The notes: generated by a model not told the origin, from the sequence alone. A stretch of 64,000 bases of DNA from Bradyrhizobium sp. AS23.2 (GCF_001908185.1 NZ_LGHM01000021.1:1-64000); one strand, 5' to 3'. Shown: positions 8,194 to 16,789, counted from the stretch's first letter. Translations and numbers: made by a program.

Positions 8194-9030
8194 CTAGTGT
8201 GAAATCATAACCCAGCACGGTGGCTCGCCAATGACGGTCTTTGTCACACCACCCCAAACGGTCTCGTTCAGGCGCGAATGGCGGTAGGCTCCCATCACGA
8301 TCGCATCGATGGCATGGGAGTTCGCCCAGCTTCCGAGCACCTTGCCGATCGAGCTGCCGCTAACCTTCGCAGTTTCGAACGAGGCGTAGACCCCGTGTTC
8401 CCTCAGATGGTGGATGAGGGCAGTTCCGGATTGCACGATCGCGTCAGTGTTTTCATCCGCCACGGTCACCACCCGGACAGAGGCGGCGGCCTGAAGGACC
8501 GGCAGCGCATCTCCGACCGCCCGCGCGGCGCGTGCGGAGTGATCCCACGCGATCATGACGTTGTCGAATTCCGGTCGCAACTCGTCCACAGTCTGTTCCG
8601 GGCAGAGCAGGAGCGGCCGGCCTGATTCGAACAGGAACGTTTCGATGATGTGCTCTGTTCGGCTGTCATGCGACTTGACAGGGACCAGCGTAAGATCGCT
8701 GAAACGCGCATGCTCGGCCAGGGTCGACGCGATCTGGTCGGCCGGCACCTTGCCGGAGCGGCTTTGGGCGCGAACGCCGGTGCGGGAGGCTGCATTGACG
8801 AAGGCATTCAGGAGTTGCTGCATGTCGCCCGCCTCCCGCGCGCCCACGGCTTCGGCGGTTTCCGGATCGGCCGGAACCACTGTCGGGCGCACGAAAACAT
8901 CGTCTTCCAGTGCGAACGCGGTGATCCTGGCGCCGAGGCCCGCGGCCACAGCCACGCATTTCTCGATCGCAGCGAGGGCCGGCCCGCGCGGCTGGCCTAC
9001 AAGCGGCAGAAAGACATCCTTGATGGGCAT
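8194..9030 (-). CDS. tandem-domain universal stress protein
   Basis: This 278-residue protein has two UspA folds, about 1-145 and 155-278. The second ends in MGAYRHSRLNETVWGG followed by VTKTVI, close to the G-2x-G-9x-G(S/T) nucleotide loop; the first has lost that loop. Proteins of this type bind ATP or AMP and help survival in growth arrest and hypoxia. AAGGAG stands a few bases before the ATG. The promoter region carries a -10-like TATCAT and an FNR/FixK box at class II spacing, so induction at low oxygen is likely. The Pat-like gene follows in the same direction. Confidence 0.9.
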   Translation of the reverse strand: MPIKDVFLPLVGQPRGPALAAIEKCVAVAAGLGARITAFALEDDVFVRPTVVPADPETAEAVGAREAGDMQQLLNAFVNAASRTGVRAQSRSGKVPADQIASTLAEHARFSDLTLVPVKSHDSRTEHIIETFLFESGRPLLLCPEQTVDELRPEFDNVMIAWDHSARAARAVGDALPVLQAAASVRVVTVADENTDAIVQSGTALIHHLREHGVYASFETAKVSGSSIGKVLGSWANSHAIDAIVMGAYRHSRLNETVWGGVTKTVIGEPPCWVMISH

Positions 9031-9050
9031 CGGAGTTCTCCTTACCGATC

Positions 9051-9091
9051 ATGATAGGCCCGCTTTCGCCGGGCCCCTTGATTCTCCTCAA
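9051..9091 (-). promoter_or_regulatory. FNR/FixK box and -10 of the universal stress promoter
   Basis: TTGATTCTCCTCAA at 9078-9091 is centred at 9084.5. On the minus strand a -10-like TATCAT (five of six consensus bases) occupies 9056-9051, one base from the exact class II position. The ATG of the stress gene follows at 9030. Confidence 0.72.
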
Positions 9092-9126
9092 GGCGGGAAT
9101 ACCGCTCAGGCAGCCGACGGCAGGCC

Positions 9127-9168
9127 TTGACGGAAGTCAAGGACCGGCCGCGTTCCCGCTCTAAGAGT
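9127..9168 (+). promoter_or_regulatory. FNR/FixK box of the kinase-like/P-loop gene
   Basis: TTGACGGAAGTCAA at 9127-9140 has perfect half-sites and lies 53 bases upstream of the ATG at 9194. A TAAGAG at 9162-9167 is close to the expected -10 place. Together with the box at 9078 it makes a divergent pair of sites in a 160-base intergenic region. Confidence 0.65.
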
Positions 9169-9193
9169 TAGCCCGCTTCCCGAGCGCTTGCCG

Positions 9194-10741
9194 ATGCATC
9201 TGGATATGCCCGCAAAGATGACGGACGATTCTGCAGCCCAGGAACGGGTCTTCCAAGCGCTAAGCGCGCGTCCCGACGTAAAACGGATCGACACCCACGC
9301 GGCTTCGGTGTTTCTCGATGGGACCCGCGCGTTGAAGATCAAGCGGGCCGTCAGGTTTCCGTTCCTCGACTATTCGACGCTCGAGAAGCGCAAGGCGGCC
9401 TGCGAGGAGGAGATCCGGATCAACCGGCCGCTGGCGCCACAGATCTATCACCGCGTCGTGGCGATCACGGAAGAGCCGGACGGATCGCTTAAGGTCAACG
9501 GTCACGGCCGGCCGGTCGAGTATGCAGTCGACATGTCTCGCTTCGACGAACGCCGGACGCTGGACCATCTGGCAAAGGCCGGCTCGCTGAATCCGAACCT
9601 TGTCTCGGCTGCCGCCGACGCGATCGTGGCTTCGCACGCGGCGGCGCCCAGTGCCGACGGCAAGGCATGGGTTTCCTCCATCCCCGGACTGATCGATGGA
9701 AACAGCAACGGCCTGCGGAAAGGCCGCCATTTCGAAGCCGAAGAGATCGAGCAGCTCAGCAGAGCCTCGCACGAGGCATTCTTACGCACCCGTCCCTTGC
9801 TCGAGGAGCGCGGCCGTCAGGGCTTCGTGCGCCGCTGCCACGGCGACCTGCATCTTGCGAACATCGTGTCGATCGACGAACAGCCGGTCCTGTTTGACGC
9901 CATCGAGTTCGACGCGCAGATGGCAACTGTCGACGTGCTCTACGATCTCGCATTCACGCTGATGGATCTTTTGCACTACGATCAATCCCTCGCGGCCAAC
10001 ATCGTCCTGAACCGATATCTTGCTGCGACGTCACCGGAGAATCTCGACGGGCTCTCCGCCCTGCCGCTTCTCATGTCCATCCGGGCGGGGATCCGCGCCC
10101 AGGTGGCGCTGGCACGGCTGAAGCCGCCGCATTCCCATGATCCCGGGATTCTTGACGACGCACAGCGCTATTTTAACCTCGCGCGGACGTTGATCCATCC
10201 TCCTGCCCCGCGCCTGATTGCGGTCGGCGGACTCTCGGGCACTGGAAAGTCGGTTTTGGCACGCGCGCTCGCGCCGATCGTTACGCCGCAGCCGGGAGCC
10301 GTCGTCCTGCGCAGCGATCTTGTCCGCAAGCAGATGTTCGGGGTCAAGGACACGCACCGGCTGCCGCCATCCGCATACACACCAGAGGTCACGGCTCGCG
10401 TTTACGAAACATTGACCCAACACGCCCGGCGCGTGCTGGCGCAAGGTCATTCGGCGATCATCGACGGCGTATTCGCCCGCGAGGACGAACGGAAGGCAGT
10501 CGCCACATTGGCGCGTGAACACAACGTGCCGCTGAGCGGCCTGTTTCTGGTTGCAGACCTCACGACGCGGCAGGCGCGGATCGGAAGCCGCCAGGGAGAC
10601 GCATCCGACGCCACGCAAGAGGTTGCCGCGCTGCAGGAGCACTATAATATCGGCCACGTCGGTTGGGCGACCATCGATGCATCCGGGACACCAGAGCAGA
10701 CGCTCCAGCGCTGCCGCGACGCGATCGCTGCAGGAAAATAA
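9194..10741 (+). CDS. fused aminoglycoside-phosphotransferase-like and P-loop kinase-like protein
   Basis: The roughly 515-residue product joins two units. Residues 1-330 resemble the APH/choline-kinase fold, with the catalytic-loop motif CHGDLHLANI and a following DAIEFD, where the aspartates of the kinase site stand. Residues 340-515 form a P-loop NTPase with GLSGTGKSVLARAL, of the zeta-toxin/shikimate-kinase-like AAA_33 type. Such fusions are common in rhizobia, but their substrate is not known; drug resistance should not be assumed. The start is uncertain: ATG codons at 9194, 9206 and 9218 are all possible and none has a good ribosome-binding site. The CHAD gene follows 25 bases downstream. 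Confidence 0.82.
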   Translation: MHLDMPAKMTDDSAAQERVFQALSARPDVKRIDTHAASVFLDGTRALKIKRAVRFPFLDYSTLEKRKAACEEEIRINRPLAPQIYHRVVAITEEPDGSLKVNGHGRPVEYAVDMSRFDERRTLDHLAKAGSLNPNLVSAAADAIVASHAAAPSADGKAWVSSIPGLIDGNSNGLRKGRHFEAEEIEQLSRASHEAFLRTRPLLEERGRQGFVRRCHGDLHLANIVSIDEQPVLFDAIEFDAQMATVDVLYDLAFTLMDLLHYDQSLAANIVLNRYLAATSPENLDGLSALPLLMSIRAGIRAQVALARLKPPHSHDPGILDDAQRYFNLARTLIHPPAPRLIAVGGLSGTGKSVLARALAPIVTPQPGAVVLRSDLVRKQMFGVKDTHRLPPSAYTPEVTARVYETLTQHARRVLAQGHSAIIDGVFAREDERKAVATLAREHNVPLSGLFLVADLTTRQARIGSRQGDASDATQEVAALQEHYNIGHVGWATIDASGTPEQTLQRCRDAIAAGK

Positions 10742-10766
10742 GGCAATCTGATTGGCGCGGGCAAGG

Positions 10767-11741
10767 ATGTCGCGACCCACCACGAGTTCGACGACGACCG
10801 CGCACGCCAAGCCGGCGACGCGGCGCAACGCCCTGCCCGGCCGCCTCAGCCCCGGCATGGCTTGCGATACGGCGTTCCGGATTATCGCCCGCCGTCACCT
10901 CGATGCGGTCCTCGCCCAGCATGAGGGCACGTGCGGCGGCGACCCGGAGGCGCTGCATCAGATCCGGATCGCCTTGACTCATCTGCGCACCGCCATCCGC
11001 TTCTTCTCGCCGATGGTCGACGACGCGCTGCGACCGAATGTCTGGGCCGAACTGAAATGGCTGAATAGCCAGCTCGGCATGGTTCGAGACCTCGACGTGG
11101 CGATTGAGCGGGTCGTCGCAGAGAGCGGCGACGAGCTTGCCGTGATCGCCGAGCTCCAGCACTGGGATGAGAAGCGCGCCGAAAGCCACCGCCTGCTGGC
11201 ACGGGCGCTGCAATCCGTGCGCTATCGCCGCCTGGTCGAGCAGACCTCGACCTGGATCGAGAGCGGCCCCTGGTCGACCCGACGCAGCAAGGAGGCCATC
11301 AGGCTGCGCCGCTGCCCGCTTGCCGACCACGCGACGGCGCAGCTGACCGAATGGGAAAAGACACTGCTCAAGAAGGCGCGGAAGCTTCGCAAGCTCGACG
11401 TCGAGAAGCGGCACAACCTGCGGATTCTCAACAAGCGACTGACCTATTCGATCGAGTCGCTTCAGGATCTGTTCGCCGATAAATCGCTGACCAAGCAGAA
11501 GTCCATCCTCAAGCAATTGCGCAAGGCGCAAAAGTCCCTCGGACAATTGAACGACGACGCGCGAGGGCAAACGCTGGCAGCATCTCTGAACGGCGCGGGC
11601 CCCGAAGCTGGCATTCGTTTCCTCAACCGCAAGCGGAAAAAGAAGCTGCTGCGAACCGCCTCGGAAGCCTACCGGAAACTGGACAAGGCCAGGCCCTTCC
11701 GATCCTCCGATCTCGCGCCGAATGCGGAGCCTGAGGACTAG
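10767..11741 (+). CDS. CHAD-domain protein (polyphosphate-associated)
   Basis: The 324-residue protein is a CHAD domain, an all-helical fold with conserved histidines and basic residues: LHQIRIALTHLRTAIRFF, a VRDLDV segment, and a C-terminal lysine-rich HNLRILNKRLTYSIE segment. CHAD domains bind polyphosphate and have been located on polyphosphate granules. It follows the kinase-like/P-loop gene by 25 bases and converges with the PHA synthase gene, so a link to granule biology is plausible. A TTG at 10752 is a longer start; I prefer the ATG at 10767. The stop codon TAG is supplied by the left end of the repeat element that follows. Confidence 0.87.
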   Translation: MSRPTTSSTTTAHAKPATRRNALPGRLSPGMACDTAFRIIARRHLDAVLAQHEGTCGGDPEALHQIRIALTHLRTAIRFFSPMVDDALRPNVWAELKWLNSQLGMVRDLDVAIERVVAESGDELAVIAELQHWDEKRAESHRLLARALQSVRYRRLVEQTSTWIESGPWSTRRSKEAIRLRRCPLADHATAQLTEWEKTLLKKARKLRKLDVEKRHNLRILNKRLTYSIESLQDLFADKSLTKQKSILKQLRKAQKSLGQLNDDARGQTLAASLNGAGPEAGIRFLNRKRKKKLLRTASEAYRKLDKARPFRSSDLAPNAEPED

Positions 11742-11842
11742 AGCCATGTCCGTTTCGATCGAATCGGAACGGGGCTCTAGATTCTTAATTTGACGCGTAT
11801 TCCTTACGCGAACCGGTCTCCACTTCGCTCAAAACGCTCTAG
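11738..11842. repeat. palindromic intergenic repeat element, Bradyrhizobium type
   Basis: A 105-base element is bounded by inverted heptamers CTAGAGC (11738-11744) and GCTCTAG (11836-11842). Inside are a long stem (TAGAGCC...GGCTCTA at 11739-11745/11773-11779 plus CCGTTTCGAT/ATCGGAACGG at 11750-11759/11763-11772) and a second stem CGCGTA/TACGCG at 11794-11799/11805-11810. From memory, near-identical sequences are scattered in Bradyrhizobium intergenic regions. It fills the whole gap between two convergent genes and provides both of their TAG stops. The stems may act as a bidirectional transcription stop. Confidence 0.75.
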
Positions 11843-13665
11843 GTGTGGACGTAGTCTCCCGGCGCGTCGGGAAGACTGTCGGCGTCTCCGATCCCGATCT
11901 GCGGTGGGGCGCAGGGCTCGCCCGAGCGGGCCGCGAGCCAGCTGCTCCATTCCAGCCACCACGACCCCTCGATGTGCGGAGCCAGCTTCAGCCATTCATC
12001 GGGACCGACATAGGGCGCATCCGCCGCCTTGGTCAGCACTTGATAGCTATGCCAGGACTCCTCTGGAGGCGCAACGACACCGGCATTGTGACCGCCGCTG
12101 GTCAACAAGAACGTCACGTCGGCGTCGACCTGGTAGTGGATCTTGTAGACCGATCGCCAGGGCGCCACGTGATCGGCACGCGTGCCGACCACGAACATCG
12201 GCGCATGGATATCAGACAGCGAGATACTGCTGCCTGCGACCCGATAGCGGCCCTCGGCCAGGTCATTGTTGAGAAACAGCTTGCGCAGATATTCCGAATG
12301 CATGCGATAAGGTAGCCGCGTGGCGTCGGCGTTCCAGGCCATCAGGTCGCTCGGTGGCGCGGACTCTCCCATCAGATAGTCATGCGACAGCCGCGACCAG
12401 ATCAGATCGTTGGAGCGCAGCAGCGCGAACGCGCCGGCCATTTGCGTGGTATCGAGATAGCCCCGCTTCCACATCATGTCTTCGAGGAATGCGACCTGGC
12501 TTTCGTTGATGAACAGTGTCAGCTCGCCGGCCTCGGTGAAGTCCGTCTGAGCGGCAAGCAGGGTGATCGTGCCCAGTCGCTTGTCGCCGTCGCGCGCCAT
12601 CGCAGCAGCGGCGATCGACAGTAACGTGCCGCCCAGGCAGTAGCCGAGCGCATGGATCTTCCGACCCGGGATGATTCGGCCGATCGCATCCAGCGCCGCC
12701 ATCACGCCCAGCTTGCGATAGTCGTCGAAGGCAACATCCCGATCCTTCGCTTCGGGATTGCGCCACGAGACCGCAAACACGGAAAAGCCTTGGCCGGTGA
12801 GATATCTGACCAGCGAATTCTCCGGGGATAGATCGAGGATATAGTACTTCATGATCCACGCCGGCACGATCAGTATCGGCTCGGGCCGCACTTGCGCGGT
12901 CGTCGGATAATACTGGATCAGCTCGATCAGCTCGTTGCGGTAGACGACCTTGCCAGGCGACGCTGCCACAGTCTTGCCGACGACAAACTGCTCGTCGCTC
13001 ACTGGCTTTGAGACAGACAGAAGGCGCATCAGGTCGCTGCACCAGTTCTGCCATCCGAACACAAAATTCTCTCCGCCGCTCTGGAACGCCTTTTCCAGAA
13101 CCTCCGGATTGGTCGCTGCGAAATTCGACGGCGCCAGCACGTCGAGCATCTGGCGGACCGAGAATTCGACGATGGCCTCATTCGCGCGTGACACACCACG
13201 GACGCCGGTCGTGGCATCGTGCCACCAGCGCTCTCCGAGCAGAAACGCCTGGGCGAACAGATTGAACGGCGCGGCTTCCCATTGCGGCTCCCTGAAGCGT
13301 CGATCCCCTCCTTGCGGCTGAATCACGGACCACGGCCTTTGATCCGGGGACGCAGCATGGAGTGAAGCCTCGAGGAAGCGGCCGGTATCGCGAAGGACAT
13401 TGCGGGCGATCTCCGCTTGCCGCTGCGGCGCTACCGCAAGATGCGAGCTCCAATCGAGCCAGGCGAGCGACAGGGCTGCCGGCGAAATCCCGCCTGTAAA
13501 TCGTGCCAGCATTGCGTGAAATGCGCGGTCAAGAGGATACGGCTCTGACGCCGGCGTTGGCTTCATGGCCGGCTTTCCGGTCGGAGGGGCGATGCTCACA
13601 ACCGGGTTGACGGAGGGCTCCCCTGCCGGCCCTTCTATTCGTGGGACAAGCTGCACAACGCTCAT
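11839..13665 (-). CDS. phaC: polyhydroxyalkanoate synthase (PhaC family)
   Basis: This 608-residue enzyme polymerises 3-hydroxyacyl-CoA into polyester granules. The catalytic triad can be placed: Cys343 in the lipase-like box GYCLGG, Asp498 in GTRADHVAPW and His526 in TSGGHNAGV. The N-terminal PhaC_N region covers about 60-250. A proline-rich, poorly conserved leader of about 45 residues makes it slightly longer than class I enzymes of the Cupriavidus type. Rhizobia keep several paralogues; this one lies behind an FNR/FixK box and so may be the copy used at low oxygen, for example inside nodules. No phaA or phaB is nearby. Confidence 0.92.
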   Translation of the reverse strand: MSVVQLVPRIEGPAGEPSVNPVVSIAPPTGKPAMKPTPASEPYPLDRAFHAMLARFTGGISPAALSLAWLDWSSHLAVAPQRQAEIARNVLRDTGRFLEASLHAASPDQRPWSVIQPQGGDRRFREPQWEAAPFNLFAQAFLLGERWWHDATTGVRGVSRANEAIVEFSVRQMLDVLAPSNFAATNPEVLEKAFQSGGENFVFGWQNWCSDLMRLLSVSKPVSDEQFVVGKTVAASPGKVVYRNELIELIQYYPTTAQVRPEPILIVPAWIMKYYILDLSPENSLVRYLTGQGFSVFAVSWRNPEAKDRDVAFDDYRKLGVMAALDAIGRIIPGRKIHALGYCLGGTLLSIAAAAMARDGDKRLGTITLLAAQTDFTEAGELTLFINESQVAFLEDMMWKRGYLDTTQMAGAFALLRSNDLIWSRLSHDYLMGESAPPSDLMAWNADATRLPYRMHSEYLRKLFLNNDLAEGRYRVAGSSISLSDIHAPMFVVGTRADHVAPWRSVYKIHYQVDADVTFLLTSGGHNAGVVAPPEESWHSYQVLTKAADAPYVGPDEWLKLAPHIEGSWWLEWSSWLAARSGEPCAPPQIGIGDADSLPDAPGDYVHT

Positions 13666-13705
13666 GGCTGATTATTCCTGCGCACTTCCGGTTTGACCTC
13701 CCCGG

Positions 13706-13746
13706 ACGATATGGCGGTCCGTTTCGGACGCGTTGAGCTGTGTCAA
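13706..13746 (-). promoter_or_regulatory. FNR/FixK box and -10 of the PHA synthase promoter
   Basis: TTGAGCTGTGTCAA at 13733-13746 is centred at 13739.5. A -10-like TATCGT on the minus strand at 13711-13706 sits one base from the class II position, and the start codon is at 13665. Confidence 0.65.
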
Positions 13747-13796
13747 GTTCGCACGCCGATCACGATTGCTTCACCACCATCGGCCGCCCCGCCTGC

Positions 13797-13837
13797 TTGA
13801 CCTGCGTCAAAACAGGCCTCCAAGCCTGAAATAGGTT
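13797..13837 (+). promoter_or_regulatory. FNR/FixK box and -10 of the CBS-BON promoter
   Basis: TTGACCTGCGTCAA at 13797-13810 is centred at 13803.5; a TAGGTT -10 at 13832-13837 lies within one base of the expected place. The same -10 and flanking bases are found in the promoter at 4632. Confidence 0.72.
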
Positions 13838-13875
13838 CAGCCCATCGAAATTCGTCGAACCTGCGGAGCTCCCCC

Positions 13876-14604
13876 ATGCGCGCCCACCAGATCATGACCC
13901 GGTCAGTCATCTCGGTTACTCCCGACACCAGCATCGTCGAAGCCGCGAACATCATGCTGAAGCGGCACGTCAGCGGCCTCACCGTGGTCGACGATGCGGG
14001 CAAGCTGGTCGGCGTCGTCTCGGAAGGGGATTTCATCCGCCGCAGCGAGATCGGCACCGGACGCAAGCGCGGGCGCTGGCTGAGTTTCATCCTCGGCCCC
14101 GGCAAGTCGGCCAGCGACTTCGTTCAAGAGCACGGCCGCAAGGTCTCGGAGGTGATGACCGACTCGCCCGTGACCATCACCGAGGATACCGCGCTCGCGG
14201 AGATCGTCGATCTCATGGAACGGAACAACGTGAAGCGCCTGCCGGTGGTCCGCGGCGACAAGGTCGTCGGCATCGTCTCGCGTGCCAATCTGTTGCAGGC
14301 GGTGGCAGGGCTCGCCCGCGAGGTGCCGGATCCGACGGCCGACGACGATCACATTCGCGTCCGCATCATCGACACCATGGAAAAGAACGACTGGTGCCCG
14401 TTCGGGCTGAACGTCATCGTCCGCGACGGCATCGTTCATCTCAGCGGCGTCATCACCGAGGAACGCGCGCGGCAGGCCGCGGTTGTCGCAGCGGAGAATG
14501 TCGAGGGCGTGAAGAAGGTACACGACCACCTGTGCTGGGTCGACACGATGTCGGGCGTCTATCTGAATTCGCCCGAGGACGACGATCTCGCCAAAGCTAG
14601 CTGA
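13876..14604 (+). CDS. CBS-pair protein with C-terminal BON domain
   Basis: The 242-residue protein has two CBS motifs (about 7-57 and 93-143), which usually bind adenine nucleotides, and a BON domain (about 160-222) that often contacts membranes or phospholipid. No signal peptide is present, so it is probably cytoplasmic. CBS-BON proteins recur in hypoxia-induced gene sets, and this gene has a well-placed FNR/FixK box, divergent from phaC. It likely senses energy charge, but the partner it controls is not evident from the sequence. Confidence 0.88.
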   Translation: MRAHQIMTRSVISVTPDTSIVEAANIMLKRHVSGLTVVDDAGKLVGVVSEGDFIRRSEIGTGRKRGRWLSFILGPGKSASDFVQEHGRKVSEVMTDSPVTITEDTALAEIVDLMERNNVKRLPVVRGDKVVGIVSRANLLQAVAGLAREVPDPTADDDHIRVRIIDTMEKNDWCPFGLNVIVRDGIVHLSGVITEERARQAAVVAAENVEGVKKVHDHLCWVDTMSGVYLNSPEDDDLAKAS

Positions 14605-14624
14605 AAAGGCGAGCCGAACGCGGT

Positions 14625-15080
14625 TCAGCGGGGAATGACGGCGGTGGCCTCGATCTCGACGCGCGCAGCCTTCTCCACGAGGCGCACAACCTGAACCAGC
14701 GCCATCGCCGGATAGTGCGCGCCGAAGATGGTACGGTAGATCTTGCCGAGCTCCTTCAGGTTCGCCAGGTATTCGTCCATGTCGACGACATACCAGGTCA
14801 GACGCACGAGGTGCTCGGGACGGGCGCCAGCTTCGGCGAGGATCTCGACGATGTTGCTCAGCGTCTGGCGCACCTGCGCGACAAACCCGTCAGCGAGATG
14901 CTCCTCGGCATCCCAGCCGATCACGCCGCCGGTGACGACGATGCGGCCGTCTGCGGCAATGCCGTTGGCATAGCCCTTCGGCATCGGCCAACCGGACGGC
15001 TGGAGAACCTGCGCCTTCGAGCAGGTCTTATCATCGTCGGTCGGCAGCATCGCGAGCTGCGGGCCTTTCGGCGTCGTCAC
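14625..15080 (-). CDS. RidA (YjgF/YER057c/UK114) family protein
   Basis: The 151-residue product matches the RidA fold: a YANGIAADGRIVVTGGVIGWD start of the trimer core and a C-terminal ARVEIEATAVIP segment with the conserved arginine and glutamate of the deaminase pocket. RidA proteins hydrolyse enamines and imines to ketones and ammonia. Just downstream of an aminobenzoate-type CoA ligase, it could release nitrogen from a ring-opened or dearomatised amino intermediate. I chose the GTG at 15080, which has AGAAGGA upstream; the longer frame would overlap the ligase gene in a nonsense frame. It lies 17 bases after the ligase and is probably in its operon. Confidence 0.88.
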   Translation of the reverse strand: MTTPKGPQLAMLPTDDDKTCSKAQVLQPSGWPMPKGYANGIAADGRIVVTGGVIGWDAEEHLADGFVAQVRQTLSNIVEILAEAGARPEHLVRLTWYVVDMDEYLANLKELGKIYRTIFGAHYPAMALVQVVRLVEKAARVEIEATAVIPR

Positions 15081-15097
15081 AATTCTTTGTCCTTCTC

Positions 15098-16789
15098 TCA
15101 TTCTGCCGCGACGCCCGAGGACGTCGCCGCAGCCAGCGCCATTTGCCGCAGGGCAAAGCGCTTCAACTTGCCGGTCTCGGTCTTCGGCAACTGCGTCACG
15201 AACTCGATCGCGCGCGGATATTTGTACGGCGCGATCTCGCGTTTGACGTGTTCCTGCAACTCGGCCGCGAGCTGTGCGTCCGGCGTCACGCCCGGTGCGG
15301 CAATGACATAGGCCTTCACGATCATCCCGCGCGCCTCGTCCGGCGCACCGACGACGCCGCACTCGACCACCGACGGATGCGTGAGCAGCGCCGCTTCGAC
15401 ATCCGTGCCCGCGATATTGTACCCGGATGACACGATCATGTCGTCGGAGCGCGACTGGTACCAGAAATAGCCGTCGCTATCCATCAGATAGGTGTCGCCG
15501 GTGAGGTTCCAGCCGTTCTGGACGTATTTACGTTGCCGCTCGTCGGCGAGATAGCGGCAGCCGGTCGGCCCGCGCACCGCGAGCCGGCCCATGGTACCCG
15601 GCGGCACGTCGTTCCCGGCATCATCGACGATCTTCGCTTCATAGCCCGGCACGGGCTTGCCCGTCGCGCCCGGGCGGATCTCGTCTTCCGTCGCACTGAT
15701 GAAGATGTGCAGCATCTCGGTCGAGCCAATGCCATCCATCAGCTTGATGCCGGTTGCCTTGAGCCATGCGTCGAATGTCGGCTTGGGCAGCGTCTCGCCG
15801 GCGGAGACGCATTTTCGGAGCGAGGAGATGTCGCGGCCTGCGAGCTTGCCAATCATGGCCCGGTAGGCGGTCGGCGCGGTGAAGCAGACCGTGGTCTTGT
15901 ACTGCTCGATCGCGGTCAGCATGTCATCCGGCGTCGTCTTCTCCAGAACGACGAAGGAGGCGCCGATGTGCATGGGAAACAGCACGCCGCCGAAACCGAA
16001 GGTGAAGGCGAGCGGCGCCGAGCCGATAAAGCGATCCTTCTGCTCGGCCCGCAAGATGTTGTGCGAATAGCCGTCGCAGACCGCCAGCATGTCCCGGTGG
16101 AAATGCATGGTGCCCTTGGGATCGCCGGTCGTGCCTGACGTGAAGGCGATCAGGCAAATGTCGTCGGAGGCGGTATCGACAGGAGTGAACTCAGGGCTCG
16201 CATCCGCGATCAACGCCTCGAGCGAGTCGGTCGCGCCATTGCCCCAATAGACAACATGCTTGAGACCGGGCGCCGCCGATTTCGCCTTCTCCATCTCCTC
16301 GGAGAGTTTTCCGTCGCACAAAGCGAGCGTGATCTCCGCTTTCTGGATCGGGTAGGATAGCTCCTTGGCGCGCAAGAGCGGCATTGTCGCGACAACGATC
16401 CCCCCGGCCTTGATCACCGCGAGATAGGTCGCAACCATCATCGGGTTGTTGGCCGAGCGCAGCAGTACGCGTTCGCCGGTGACGAGACCGAGCTTGCCGA
16501 CCAGCACATTGGCGATGCGGTTCACGAGCGCCTGCAGCTCGCGATAGGTGTAGCTGACGGCGGGACTGATGACGCAAGCTGCGTCGCCGTGCCCCTGCTC
16601 GACCCAACGATCGAGGAAATAGCTGACGCAGTTCAATCGCGGAGGATAGTGCAGTTCCGGCCGCGTGAAGATGAACTCGGGCCAGAGCTCCTGCGGCGGC
16701 AGATGTTGCCGCGCAAATGGATCGACGTGGGCCGTCGCAGCATTGCCGTCACACGAGCTCGACACTTGAACCTTGGCGGCGTTGGCCAT
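15098..16789 (-). CDS. aromatic acid-CoA ligase, 2-aminobenzoate-CoA ligase type
   Basis: The 563-residue AMP-forming ligase has the P-loop-like FTSGTTGDPKG, the A8-type hinge and a C-terminal lysine in LPKTETGKLKRF. Overall it resembles the benzoate/2-aminobenzoate-CoA ligase branch (AbmG of Azoarcus evansii is the named relative I recall). It would start the pathway by making aminobenzoyl- or salicylyl-CoA at the cost of ATP. The PKTETGK stretch fits the PX4GK motif that marks ligases controlled by Pat-type acetylation in Rhodopseudomonas, and a Pat-like gene lies about 7 kb away. A MarR-type operator stands 52 bases upstream. Confidence 0.85.
   Translation of the reverse strand: MANAAKVQVSSSCDGNAATAHVDPFARQHLPPQELWPEFIFTRPELHYPPRLNCVSYFLDRWVEQGHGDAACVISPAVSYTYRELQALVNRIANVLVGKLGLVTGERVLLRSANNPMMVATYLAVIKAGGIVVATMPLLRAKELSYPIQKAEITLALCDGKLSEEMEKAKSAAPGLKHVVYWGNGATDSLEALIADASPEFTPVDTASDDICLIAFTSGTTGDPKGTMHFHRDMLAVCDGYSHNILRAEQKDRFIGSAPLAFTFGFGGVLFPMHIGASFVVLEKTTPDDMLTAIEQYKTTVCFTAPTAYRAMIGKLAGRDISSLRKCVSAGETLPKPTFDAWLKATGIKLMDGIGSTEMLHIFISATEDEIRPGATGKPVPGYEAKIVDDAGNDVPPGTMGRLAVRGPTGCRYLADERQRKYVQNGWNLTGDTYLMDSDGYFWYQSRSDDMIVSSGYNIAGTDVEAALLTHPSVVECGVVGAPDEARGMIVKAYVIAAPGVTPDAQLAAELQEHVKREIAPYKYPRAIEFVTQLPKTETGKLKRFALRQMALAAATSSGVAAE

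Noticed and set aside
9194..10741. Calling the kinase-like fusion an antibiotic-resistance enzyme
   Set aside because: Only the general APH fold is visible and the P-loop fusion is of a chromosomal type common in rhizobia; nothing indicates drug modification.
14625..15362. Long version of the RidA gene starting inside the CoA-ligase gene
   Set aside because: The extra N-terminus is a frame-shadow of the ligase; a GTG at 15080 with a good ribosome-binding site gives a normal-length RidA protein.
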